The position numbers were made by a program, and so were the translations under genes. A DNA stretch of 64,000 nt, taken from assembly GCA_965225955.1 (NCBI GenBank), contig CBDDBX010000019.1, positions 1 to 64,000 of the forward strand, read 5' to 3'. Positions 16,504 through 24,546 of the stretch are shown here, in pieces (the first letter of the stretch is position 1; each line of letters opens with the position of its first letter). The notes under the pieces were generated by a model that was not told where the DNA came from, searched no databases, and saw only the letters and a list, made by a program, of their open reading frames with translations. The DNA comes from CBDDBX01 sp965225955 (lineage in GTDB: Bacteria; Acidobacteriota; Aminicenantia; UBA2199).

Positions 16504-16743
16504 GTGAGAGTTATTAAACCAGAGGGTTTAAAAGAGATTAAAGGTGGAGCTGTAGGGGACTGCGTATGTTCTCACGGTAGTGCAAATGCTAAAGTTGATG
16601 GTTTCTGGCATGGAGATTGTGGAAGCCAGTGCTCTTATGGCAGTACAAACAGTAAAGCAAACTATCAGAAAGCAAACAGCAGAGTCAGTCAGCCAGCTGA
16701 AATGGCTCCAATGAATCCAGGAACCATTTCAGGTCAGCGTTAA
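16504..16743 (+). CDS. RiPP precursor peptide P4 (GTG start)
   Basis: 79 residues. GTG start behind AAGGAGGGA; no ATG is suitably placed and the leader RVIKPEGLKEIKGG aligns exactly with the other copies. Core CVCSHGSANAKVDGFWHGD and CGSQCSYGSTN; longer tail with PAEMAPMNPG. A strong terminator follows, so it closes the B-P2-P3-P4 unit. Confidence 0.85.
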   Translation: MRVIKPEGLKEIKGGAVGDCVCSHGSANAKVDGFWHGDCGSQCSYGSTNSKANYQKANSRVSQPAEMAPMNPGTISGQR

Positions 16744-16759
16744 GTCTCAATTCGAAAAG

Positions 16760-16793
16760 AAACAGTCTGCAGACTCTCTTCTGCAGACTGTTT
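16760..16793 (+). terminator. Strong terminator after P4
   Basis: A 14-bp perfect stem (AAACAGTCTGCAGA with TCTGCAGACTGTTT) and a 6-nt loop, with the T-run at its 3' foot. Ends the maturase B unit. Confidence 0.85.
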
Positions 16794-16844
16794 TCATCAA
16801 TTTCATCTATTTATCATCTAATTAATTAAAACCGTGTTAATGTA

Positions 16845-16876
16845 TTGATTTTTGTTCTGATGTTTGATATATCAAA
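16845..16876 (+). promoter_or_regulatory. Promoter with palindrome over the -10, upstream of P5
   Basis: TTGATT at 16845-16850, 17-bp spacer, TATATC at 16868-16873. The -10 lies inside the perfect palindrome TTTGATATATCAAA (16863-16876). The same geometry occurs before the hydroxyproline operon (21342-21376). Confidence 0.55.
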
Positions 16877-17027
16877 TATCTGTTTGTTTGTAAGTAAAGT
16901 TTATTGGAGATAGGAAAATCAGGCAAAGTACCTGATAATCCTGCAGGGTTACTATCTTTTGTTTATTACTGGACAAGTGTAATCTTTTTAAACAGAAAAG
17001 ATAAAAACCAATTAAAGGAGAATGAGA

Positions 17028-17246
17028 ATGAAAGTTATTAAACCCGAAGGTTTAAAAGAGATTCAGGGTGGAGCTGCAGGACATTGTGTATGCTCCAGTG
17101 GTAGTTCAAATGCACAGGTTGATGGTTTCTGGCACGGAGACTGCGGTAGTCAGTGCTCTTATGGACCAACCAACAGTAATGCCAACTATCAGAAGGCTCA
17201 CAAAAGACCAGGACCTGGTGGAGAACCCGGAAGACCAGGTAATTAA
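17028..17246 (+). CDS. RiPP precursor peptide P5 with Gly/Pro-rich tail
   Basis: 72 residues from ATG 17028; ATG 17022 is in frame but too close to AAAGGAG (17014-17020). Leader MKVIKPEGLKEIQGG; core CVCSSGSSNAQVDGFWHGD and CGSQCSYGPTN. The tail KRPGPGGEPGRPGN has Gly-X-Pro-like triplets reminiscent of collagen. It opens a second transcription unit with P6 and radical SAM protein D. Confidence 0.85.
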   Translation: MKVIKPEGLKEIQGGAAGHCVCSSGSSNAQVDGFWHGDCGSQCSYGPTNSNANYQKAHKRPGPGGEPGRPGN

Positions 17247-17296
17247 GCAAAACAGTAACAACAGGGTTCTTTTCTGTAGCTCTGTTTAAGATTAGG

Positions 17297-17322
17297 GACC
17301 TCCTGTTTTTTTGCAGGAGGTC
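17297..17322 (+). terminator. Hairpin between P5 and P6
   Basis: GACCTCCTG (17297-17305) pairs with CAGGAGGTC (17314-17322) around a T-rich loop. A related CCTCCTG/CAGGAGG hairpin follows P6. No T-run after the stem, so attenuation or mRNA processing is as likely as termination. Confidence 0.5.
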
Positions 17323-17343
17323 GTACTGGAAAGGAGAATCAGA

Positions 17344-17571
17344 ATGAAAATTATTAAACCCGAAGGTTTGAAAGAGATTCAGGGTGGTGCTGTTTATGAC
17401 TGTGTATGCTCACATGGGAGTGTAAATGCAAAAGTAGATGGTTTCTGGAAAAGTGACTGTGGGCATCAGTGTTCTTATGGTCCGACCAACAGTAATGCCA
17501 ATTATCAGAAGGCCCATAAAAGACCACGTCCCGGTGGTGAACCAGGACAACCCGGGCAGCCGGGTAGTTAG
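17344..17571 (+). CDS. RiPP precursor peptide P6 with collagen-like tail
   Basis: 75 residues from ATG 17344, behind AAAGGAG. Leader MKIIKPEGLKEIQGG; core CVCSHGSVNAKVDGFWKSD and CGHQCSYGPTN. Tail RPRPGGEPGQPGQPGS contains GEP-GQP-GQP-G triplets, a collagen-like pattern more extended than in P5. The two precursors share 'EIQGG' rather than 'EIKGG' and are a recent duplication. Confidence 0.85.
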   Translation: MKIIKPEGLKEIQGGAVYDCVCSHGSVNAKVDGFWKSDCGHQCSYGPTNSNANYQKAHKRPRPGGEPGQPGQPGS

Positions 17572-17619
17572 AAAAGTTTAAGTTGATAGTCGTGGTTTTG
17601 GGGATTGTCAGATTATAAG

Positions 17620-17640
17620 CCTCCTGTTATTAGCAGGAGG
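17620..17640 (+). terminator. Hairpin between P6 and radical SAM protein D
   Basis: CCTCCTG (17620-17626) pairs with CAGGAGG (17634-17640), 7-nt loop. It could sequester the AGGAGG, or reduce read-through into the enzyme gene as in other precursor/enzyme pairs. Confidence 0.45.
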
Positions 17641-17660
17641 TTGTAAAGGTATGAGAGGTT

Positions 17661-18950
17661 ATGAGAATGAATGATGAGTGGTTTGTAAATCTGAAACAGA
17701 TGAACAGAGAAGAGAAAGATCTCTTTATAAATGAAAGAAATGAACTGTTAAAGCAGCTGGAAGAACTGAAAGTAAGTGGGGATTTCAGAAATCATAAACT
17801 GTACAGTGAGTCATTATCTCCGGGATGCAGGTGTTGTGGAGAGGGATTCTGGTCATGCCTTTTTATCAACAGAATCTGTAGTGCAGATTGTCTCTTCTGT
17901 CCACAGGACAGGGGGATTACAGAAGAAGCACTTCCATATTCAGATGGTCAGATTTTTGAAAGTGCAGATGCTTATCTGGAATATTTTAAAAAAATGGGGT
18001 ACAGGGGAGCAGGGTTCACCGGTGGTGAGCCGTTTCTGGTTCTGGACAGACTCTGTGAATATATAGATATAATAAGGCAGAACACCGATAGTGATACATG
18101 GATATGGGCTTATACTAATGGTAAACAGGTAACGCCGGAAAGCCTTGAGAGGTTGAAAACATCAGGTTTAAATGAGTTACGGTTTAATATAGTTGCTACT
18201 GATTACTCACTTGACAGCGTTAAAATTGCAAAAGATTATATAGATGTAGTAACTGTTGAAATTCCTGCAATACCTGAAGATGAAGAGAAATTAAAAAGTA
18301 CTTTACATTTAATGGAAAAAGCCCGTGTTGATTTTTTGAATCTCCATCAGCTTTATAGTACCGAATACAACTATAATAAAATGTCTCCGAACTACAGATA
18401 CATGGTTACAAATGATAACCTGAATCAGTGTGTTGATTCGGAACTTACTGGTCTGAGGATATTGAAATATGTCCTTGAAATGGGGGTGGATCTTTCAGTA
18501 AACTTCTGTAATCAGAGTTACAAATCTCTTTTTCAGTCCAGTGGCTGTGCTGTAAGGAGAGCTCACCAGATTATTCAGTCCTGGGAAGGGATAACTGAAA
18601 AAGGTTATATCCGATGTATCAGAGCTGAAACAAAACAGGAAGAGTTAGTCAGGCTTTTTGATAGTAGCAGGACAAAGCAGGGGCACTACTTCTACGACAG
18701 AAAAAGTGGAGATCTCTATGTTCATTCAGATCTCCTGCATCTGTTAAAAGAGGCTTCAGCAGATGTTGTTGTGGAGTACTGGCTTGCAGAGGCTTCTGAA
18801 GACTCTGGCAGGATAAAAAGAAGTAGTATTTATAAAACTCCGGTTATGGCAGATTTCAGAGGCTTTGAAACTGAAGATTATGCTGAAGCTGTCAGAGAAA
18901 TGAGAGGTTATGAGTTTGCAGGGAATGGATACGATTTGAATACACATTGA
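17661..18950 (+). CDS. Radical SAM protein D, distinct from the SPASM maturases
   Basis: 429 residues. The AdoMet-cluster motif is C73, C77, C80 in CSADCLFCPQ, with FTGGEP following. Upstream, CRCCGEGFWSC (residues 56-66) adds four cysteines that could hold a second cluster. There is no SPASM domain; the C-terminal ~100 residues (HYFYDRKSGDLYVHSDLLHLL onward) have no recognised motif. It resembles uncharacterised radical SAM proteins related to pyruvate formate-lyase activases (COG2108-like; uncertain). The start is uncertain between 17661 and 17667. Downstream of P5 and P6, it may add a second modification to those peptides. Confidence 0.75.
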   Translation: MRMNDEWFVNLKQMNREEKDLFINERNELLKQLEELKVSGDFRNHKLYSESLSPGCRCCGEGFWSCLFINRICSADCLFCPQDRGITEEALPYSDGQIFESADAYLEYFKKMGYRGAGFTGGEPFLVLDRLCEYIDIIRQNTDSDTWIWAYTNGKQVTPESLERLKTSGLNELRFNIVATDYSLDSVKIAKDYIDVVTVEIPAIPEDEEKLKSTLHLMEKARVDFLNLHQLYSTEYNYNKMSPNYRYMVTNDNLNQCVDSELTGLRILKYVLEMGVDLSVNFCNQSYKSLFQSSGCAVRRAHQIIQSWEGITEKGYIRCIRAETKQEELVRLFDSSRTKQGHYFYDRKSGDLYVHSDLLHLLKEASADVVVEYWLAEASEDSGRIKRSSIYKTPVMADFRGFETEDYAEAVREMRGYEFAGNGYDLNTH

Positions 18951-19324
18951 GTAATTCTCATTAAAAACTCCTGCAATCTGATAATGGTTCAGAAAAAAAT
19001 TATATAGCTTACAGGGTGCTGCTATCATTTTCATATGTAATATATCTGCTTTACATTAAAATATAACTCTTATAAAAAACGTTTCTGTGTGTAGGTATTT
19101 GGGTTAAGTGAATTGGAAATGTAAGTACTGGTTACATGAATCTTTCTCTGTTTCTTGACTTTGGATTTTAGGTCTGCTATTTATTTAATGTAAAGTTTAG
19201 CTACGTATTAGTTTTGAGTTAGTGAAAATTAAGAGGTTTATTAAGAGTTGTAGTATAAGAAGACCTCAGGTTTATCTGAATCTTCTGTCTAAGTCTTAAG
19301 AAATCATTGGGAGAGTATTAAGTT
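18951..19324. other. Intergenic region before maturase C
   Basis: 374 bp, AT-rich. No supportable ORF, clear terminator or consensus promoter was seen; a leader or weak promoter for maturase C is likely because P7 and C need their own expression after D. Confidence 0.4.
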
Positions 19325-20890
19325 ATGAGTTGTATTAGTGACGCTATAAGTGGAGTTAGTAAAAGGGAATTATTGGAGTATCTGCATAAAAACTGGGGGC
19401 ATCAGAAACCTGTTTATTTAGTTTTTGAAGCAGAAAGCGGGAAATATCTATACGATACAGGAACAGGTAATATTGTAAGATGTAATTCTATAATTTACAG
19501 GCTTCTTGAATTAATAAAACTATATGAAACAGATGAAGCTGTTAATCTGGCTGAAAAAGAGTTTGAAGCTTCTGAGTTTACAGATTCAATGAAGATTCTT
19601 CTGAGTACAATGGATAATCAGGGAATTCTTAAAGGTATGCCTGAAAATTTTAAATTCTATTCAAGACATTTTATGGATCTGGATACAATAATGAAGAATG
19701 AAATGGGGCATATTGTTCTTGAGGTAACAGAGAGTTGTAATCTGAGATGCAGTTACTGTTTGCATGATGAGAAAGGTAGCCTGAAAGTGCGTAAGCATGG
19801 TAACAGAGATATGAATCCTGAAACTGCATATAAAGCTATTGATTATCTTATTGCCAATAGTGTAATGCTGGAACAGATTTCTGTTACATTTTATGGAGGA
19901 GAACCACTTCTAAGATTTGATTTCGTAAAAAAATGTATAGAGTATGCCCGCAGAAAAGCAGGGAATAAAAAAGTAACTTTTTCACTTACTACCAATTTGT
20001 TGCTTATGAATGAAGAAATATCAGCATATCTTGCTTCAGAAAAGGTCGCATTGAATATGAGTATAGATGGGCCGGAGAATGTTCACGACTCTTATCGTCG
20101 GGATAAAGCTGGAAACGGTACATTTGATAAAGTTATAAAAGGATTGGAAATGGTAATTGGAGACTATGGTGATAATGCCAGAGATCTGCTTGGATTAAGT
20201 ATGGTATATACTCCTCCTTATTACAAAGGAAAGATGGATGAAATTTCTGGTTTGTGGGAGAAGTATCCTTTTCTTAAGGAAATTATCCCTTCGATAACCT
20301 ATACAAAACCGGATAGTATAAAACATATTCCTTTAAAACCTGAAGATTACATAGAAGAAGAGACTATGTCTCAGTGGATGAGAAAGAAATTTAAAGAATC
20401 TTATATTAATAAATCCAGGCAGGATAATGTTGTAAGAGAGATAGCTATTCAGGCTTTACTGAGGTTTTTCAGGAGCAGTACTTATGATTACCCTGAATTT
20501 ACAATGGAGCTGAATGGGTGCTGTATGCCTGGAGTAAGAAAACTCTATGTAACAGTTGATGGAACTATAAGGCTATGCGAACGAATTAGTAACGATACTC
20601 CAGCTCTCGGGCATATTGACAAACCTCTGGATGCTGTACGTTTGAAAAAAATTTTTGTTAATAGTTACAGTAAGGAAAGTTTAGATGATTGCAGTAAGTG
20701 CTGGCTTAATAAGTTGTGCTGGATCTGCTATGTTGATACTTATTCAGATGAGAAGTTTGATCTGAAAAAGAAGAGGTATTCCTGTAATCAAATGAGAAGT
20801 GGAGCTATTGAAAATATGGCATTTTATGTTGAACTTCTTGATATAGATTCAGAAGGGCTCAATTTTCTTAATCAAATCAGCATGAATTAG
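19325..20890 (+). CDS. Radical SAM/SPASM peptide maturase C
   Basis: 521 residues, collinear with maturases A and B. N-terminal probable leader-binding domain (VYLVFEAESGKYLYDTGTGN), radical SAM core with CNLRCSYC and YGGEP, SPASM domain with NGCCMPGVRKLYV, LCERISND, CSKCWLNKLCWICYVD and a last Cys near YSCNQM. The most divergent of the three by eye, and its partner precursor P7 (48 bp downstream) is also the most divergent, consistent with co-evolution of enzyme and substrate. Confidence 0.85.
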   Translation: MSCISDAISGVSKRELLEYLHKNWGHQKPVYLVFEAESGKYLYDTGTGNIVRCNSIIYRLLELIKLYETDEAVNLAEKEFEASEFTDSMKILLSTMDNQGILKGMPENFKFYSRHFMDLDTIMKNEMGHIVLEVTESCNLRCSYCLHDEKGSLKVRKHGNRDMNPETAYKAIDYLIANSVMLEQISVTFYGGEPLLRFDFVKKCIEYARRKAGNKKVTFSLTTNLLLMNEEISAYLASEKVALNMSIDGPENVHDSYRRDKAGNGTFDKVIKGLEMVIGDYGDNARDLLGLSMVYTPPYYKGKMDEISGLWEKYPFLKEIIPSITYTKPDSIKHIPLKPEDYIEEETMSQWMRKKFKESYINKSRQDNVVREIAIQALLRFFRSSTYDYPEFTMELNGCCMPGVRKLYVTVDGTIRLCERISNDTPALGHIDKPLDAVRLKKIFVNSYSKESLDDCSKCWLNKLCWICYVDTYSDEKFDLKKKRYSCNQMRSGAIENMAFYVELLDIDSEGLNFLNQISMN

Positions 20891-20937
20891 TGATATCCAG
20901 TGATGTTAATTTAATCATATAAAAACAGGAGGATATT

Positions 20938-21102
20938 ATGGAAATTATTAAACCTGAAGGTCTTAAAGAGATTAAAGGTGGAGTTGGTTGTATTTGTTCA
21001 AATGGAAGTTATTTTGCCAAGCATTCAGGAGATGCGTGCGGTCATCAGTGCTCTTATGGCTTTACAAATGATGTCGCTAACCTCATCAAAGCACTTAACT
21101 AG
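20938..21102 (+). CDS. RiPP precursor peptide P7 (short form, 54 aa)
   Basis: ATG 20938-20940 behind CAGGAGGA. Leader MEIIKPEGLKEIKGG is followed by a shortened core: CICSNGS, then CGHQCSYGFTN, spacing CxC-x13-CxxxC (three residues fewer than in P1-P6), and a short tail VANLIKALN. Stop TAG 21100-21102. Too short for usual ORF cut-offs but unmistakable by its leader. Followed by two hairpins. Confidence 0.85.
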   Translation: MEIIKPEGLKEIKGGVGCICSNGSYFAKHSGDACGHQCSYGFTNDVANLIKALN

Positions 21103-21156
21103 AGGAAAACCAGTTTGTTAACTGGCTTTCTGATCTAACAAATCAATCTAAGTAAT

Positions 21157-21179
21157 ACCTGCAACGTAATGTTGCAGGT
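21157..21179 (+). terminator. Terminator after P7
   Basis: ACCTGCAAC (21157-21165) pairs with GTTGCAGGT (21171-21179), loop GTAAT, then TTTCTC. A smaller hairpin (CCAGTT/AACTGG, 21110-21125) lies just upstream. It separates the RiPP region from the hydroxyproline operon. Confidence 0.75.
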
Positions 21180-21341
21180 TTCTCAGGAAAACTTCTTGCA
21201 AATCAGATCTTCTGTTTGCAATTTTCAGAAATATAAAAACCAGTTCAGAAAAAAATCATAAAGAGATATACTTTAATATAGCGTTAATTTTTTTATTGAT
21301 AATAATTATTGTTAATAATTCCAAAACCGTGGATTTTTTTA

Positions 21342-21376
21342 TTGACACCTTTTAAGATATCTGATATATCAGATAT
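21342..21376 (+). promoter_or_regulatory. Promoter and operator of the hydroxyproline/peptide operon
   Basis: TTGACA at 21342-21347, 17-bp spacer, TATATC at 21365-21370. The -10 is embedded in the 20-bp perfect palindrome ATATCTGATATATCAGATAT (21357-21376), so a dimeric repressor bound there would block polymerase. Start codon of the activase at 21396, giving a very short leader. Confidence 0.65.
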
Positions 21377-21395
21377 TTGAAGGCGGTTACTTAAG

Positions 21396-22157
21396 ATGTA
21401 TAACGAAGCTATTAAGGGCAATATCTTTAACATAAAAAGATTTGCAGTACACGATGGTCCTGGAATCAGGGCTACAGTGTTTCTAAGAGGTTGTCCTCTG
21501 AAATGTAAATGGTGCCATAATCCCGAGAGCCGGGGGAATTGTCATATTGGCCCTGCAGAGGATTTTAAAACTGTTTCTGAGGTTGTAGAGCTGGTTGAGA
21601 AGGATACACTCTTTTTCGATGAATCCGGTGGAGGGGTAACTATTTCGGGTGGTGAACCACTTGAACAGTGGGAATTTCTTCTGCCTCTGCTTTCAGAGTT
21701 CAGAAAGAGAGACATACATTCGGCTCTTGATACTACAGGTTATGCAGATGAAGAAGTATTTAAAAAGATAACAGCTCTTACAGATATGTGTCTGTACGAC
21801 CTGAAGCATATGGATGACAATAGTCACATCCGTTATACCGGTGTTTCAAATAGAACAATATTGGAAAATTTTGAGACCCTTTCAGCAACCGGGAAGAGAG
21901 TATGGGTGAGATACCCTATGATTCCTGGAATGAACGATGGCGAGGAGAACGTCAGGAAAATGGGAGATTTCCTGAAGGGACGTGAAAATGTTGAAAGAGT
22001 TTCGGTATTACCTTACCACCCTCTTGGTAGTCACAAGTATGAAAAACTTGGTGCTGAGTGGGAAATGGGTGATATAAAAACTCCCGGAGAAGAGATGGTA
22101 GAGAAGGTCTGTGCCATATTGGGTGAATATGGACTTACCGTGTTTAAAGGAGGATGA
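21396..22157 (+). CDS. Glycyl-radical enzyme activase (HypD-activating enzyme)
   Basis: 253 residues of the pyruvate formate-lyase-activase family. C33, C37 and C40 in GCPLKCKWC bind the AdoMet cluster; DGPGIR precedes, and SGGGVTISGGEPLEQ and the conserved LDTTGYA and YDLKHMD follow. The ferredoxin-like cluster insertion found in many dehydratase activases is absent (only HNPESRG after the first motif), so this is the short, PFL-AE-like form. It would install the glycyl radical on the next gene product, which starts 1 bp after its stop. First gene of a 12-gene operon. Confidence 0.9.
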   Translation: MYNEAIKGNIFNIKRFAVHDGPGIRATVFLRGCPLKCKWCHNPESRGNCHIGPAEDFKTVSEVVELVEKDTLFFDESGGGVTISGGEPLEQWEFLLPLLSEFRKRDIHSALDTTGYADEEVFKKITALTDMCLYDLKHMDDNSHIRYTGVSNRTILENFETLSATGKRVWVRYPMIPGMNDGEENVRKMGDFLKGRENVERVSVLPYHPLGSHKYEKLGAEWEMGDIKTPGEEMVEKVCAILGEYGLTVFKGG

Positions 22158-22158
22158 C

Positions 22159-24522
22159 ATGAACAGTAGAATTGAAAAACTTAGAAGAGAGAGTCTTGAT
22201 GCAGTTGCCACAATTTCATCAGAAAGAGCGGAACTGCTGACAAAATTTTATAAAACCCCGGAAGCAGCCAGAGCTTCTATTCCAGTACAGAGAGGTCTTG
22301 CGTTCAGGTATATTATGGAGAACAAAGCTCTCTATATTGGGGAAGGTGAACTTATTGTAGGGGAGAGAGGAGAGATACCCAAAGCTACTCCTACATATCC
22401 TGAAATCTGCTCCCACAGTATGCAGGATCTTGAGATTCTGGATACAAGAGAGAAGGTTTCTTTTAAAGTGAATGACCATGTAAAAGATGTATATGAGAAA
22501 GAGATGATTCCTTTCTGGAAAGGCAGAAGTTTGAGAGATAAGATCTTTGATGCTCTTGATGACAACTGGAAGAGAGCCTATTCAGCCGGAGTTTTTACAG
22601 AGTTTCAGGAGCAGAGAGCACCAGGACATACAGTTTGTGGAGACAAAATTTATAAGAAAGGTTTCCGCGACCTGCAGAAAGAGATCGCTGCAGAGCTTGA
22701 GAACCTGGATTTCCATAACGACTCTTCAGCTTTTGACAAGAGAGAAGAACTTATTGCAATGAATCAGGCTGCAGAGGGTATTATTGCCTATGCAGAAAGA
22801 TATGCTGCTGAGCTGAAACGTCTGGCAGAAATTGAGACTGACCCGGAACGTAAGGTGGAACTTGAAACAATGGCTGCTACCTGCGCAAAGGTACCGGCAG
22901 CTCCGCCTGAAACTTTCTGGGAAGCACTTCAGTGTTACTGGTTTGTTCATCTTGGAGTAATTACTGAATACAATACCTGGGACTCTTTTAATCCAGGAAG
23001 GCTTGATCAGCATCTCTATCCATTCTACAAAAGAGAAGTTGAAGCCGGAACACTAACAGAAGAGAGAGCTAAGGAGTTACTAAGAGCTTTCTGGGTTAAA
23101 TTCAATAACCAGCCTGCTCCTCCAAAAGTTGGGGTTACTGCAAAAGAGAGTAGTACTTATACAGATTTCTGCCTCATTAATGTTGGGGGCCTTAAGAGAG
23201 ATGGCAGTGATGCTGTGAATGAGATGTCATATATTATCCTCGATATTATTGAGGAGATGAAACTTCTGCAGCCCAGCTCAATGGTTCAGTTAAGTAAAAA
23301 GAACCCTGACAGATTCATTAAAAGAGCTGTTAAAGTAGTTAAAAGAGGATATGGTCAGCCATCAATATTCAATACAGATACTCTTGTACAGCAGATGGTA
23401 AGACACGGAAAAGCTATTGAAGATGCAAGAGATGGTGGTGCCAGTGGCTGCGTTGAAACCGGGGCTTTTGGTAGAGAGGCATATTTCCTGACTGGTTACT
23501 TTAACCTTACAAAGATTCTGGAACTTACTCTCCACAATGGTATTAATCCTGTAACCGGAGAACAGATAGGTATTAAAACAGGTAGTGCTGCAGATTTTGA
23601 AAGCTTTGAACAGCTTATGGAAGCTTTTGAGAAACAGCTCAACTATTTTGTGGATATAAAAATAAAAGGCAACAACCTTATTGAGAGTTTCTACTCAAGA
23701 CTTATGCCGGCACCATTCCTGTCACTTCTTATTGATGACTGCATAGCCAATGGCAAAGATTATAATGCCGGTGGAGCAAGATACAATACTTCATATATTC
23801 AGGGAGTAGGGGTAGGAACAATTACTGACTCACTCTCATCAATTAAGAAGCATATTTTTGAAGATAAAACACTTACTATGGATAAGCTTTTTGAGATTCT
23901 GGATGCAGATTTTGAAGGCTTTGAAGATATCCATAAGATGTTTCTCAATGACACACCTAAATATGGTAACGATGACGATTATGCAGATTCGATTGCTACA
24001 GATGTTTTTGAAATCTTCTTCAACGCTGTTGACGGAAGACCAAATTTCAGAGGTGGCTATCATAGAATCAATCTTCTACCAACTACAGTTCATGTCTATT
24101 TTGGAAGTGTTCTTGGAGCGCTGCCTGATGGTAAAAGAGCAGGTAAACCGATTTCAGAAGGTATATCTCCTGTACAGGGTACAGACAGAAACGGTCCTAC
24201 AGCGGTAATAAAGAGTGCTGGTAAACTGGACCACCTCAGAACCGGCGGAACTCTTCTGAATCAGAAATTTGCACCAGAGTTTTTTGATGATGATGTGTCA
24301 ATTGGAAAACTGGCTCAGTTTGTAAGATCCTATTTCAGAATGGATGGGCACCATATCCAGTTCAACGTTGTAACTGCTGATCTTTTAAGAAAAGCTCAGA
24401 AAGAACCTGAAAAATATCCTGAACTGATTGTAAGAGTGGCAGGATACAGTGACTACTTTAATGACCTTGGAGTGGAACTACAGAATGAAATCATAAGAAG
24501 AACTGAACATCAGGGCTTCTAG
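22159..24522 (+). CDS. hypD: trans-4-hydroxy-L-proline dehydratase (glycyl radical enzyme HypD)
   Basis: 787 residues from ATG 22159 behind AAAGGAGG. GCVE (C431, E433) carries the thiyl-radical Cys and the catalytic Glu; RVAGYSDYF near the C-terminus is the glycyl-radical motif. Residues reported for the Clostridioides difficile enzyme (F152, H160, D278, S334, D339, F340, C434, E436, Y450, from memory) all have matches here three positions earlier: F149, H157, D275, S331, D336, F337, C431, E433, Y447. The reaction turns trans-4-hydroxy-L-proline into pyrroline-5-carboxylate and water. The P5C reductase usually paired with HypD is not in this window. Cytoplasmic and oxygen-sensitive. Confidence 0.93.
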   Translation: MNSRIEKLRRESLDAVATISSERAELLTKFYKTPEAARASIPVQRGLAFRYIMENKALYIGEGELIVGERGEIPKATPTYPEICSHSMQDLEILDTREKVSFKVNDHVKDVYEKEMIPFWKGRSLRDKIFDALDDNWKRAYSAGVFTEFQEQRAPGHTVCGDKIYKKGFRDLQKEIAAELENLDFHNDSSAFDKREELIAMNQAAEGIIAYAERYAAELKRLAEIETDPERKVELETMAATCAKVPAAPPETFWEALQCYWFVHLGVITEYNTWDSFNPGRLDQHLYPFYKREVEAGTLTEERAKELLRAFWVKFNNQPAPPKVGVTAKESSTYTDFCLINVGGLKRDGSDAVNEMSYIILDIIEEMKLLQPSSMVQLSKKNPDRFIKRAVKVVKRGYGQPSIFNTDTLVQQMVRHGKAIEDARDGGASGCVETGAFGREAYFLTGYFNLTKILELTLHNGINPVTGEQIGIKTGSAADFESFEQLMEAFEKQLNYFVDIKIKGNNLIESFYSRLMPAPFLSLLIDDCIANGKDYNAGGARYNTSYIQGVGVGTITDSLSSIKKHIFEDKTLTMDKLFEILDADFEGFEDIHKMFLNDTPKYGNDDDYADSIATDVFEIFFNAVDGRPNFRGGYHRINLLPTTVHVYFGSVLGALPDGKRAGKPISEGISPVQGTDRNGPTAVIKSAGKLDHLRTGGTLLNQKFAPEFFDDDVSIGKLAQFVRSYFRMDGHHIQFNVVTADLLRKAQKEPEKYPELIVRVAGYSDYFNDLGVELQNEIIRRTEHQGF

Positions 24523-24546
24523 GTAATATAAGGAGGGTATTTAAAA

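Noticed and set aside
16863..16876. FNR site
   Set aside because: FNR sites are TTGAT-N4-ATCAA; here only two bases separate the half-sites, so a different dimeric regulator is more likely.
17038..17289. ORFs overlapping P5 in other frames on both strands
   Set aside because: Shadows of P5; P5 itself has a ribosome site and the conserved leader and core.
11860..21102. SCIFF/ranthipeptide or lanthipeptide class for the precursors
   Set aside because: Only four conserved Cys, different spacing, no lanthionine synthetase gene, and the leader does not match those classes.
22159..24522. Pyruvate formate-lyase or glycerol dehydratase
   Set aside because: PFL has two adjacent Cys; here the motif is GCVE. 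The residues known for HypD, including the Phe/His pair 8 apart, are all present at a constant offset.
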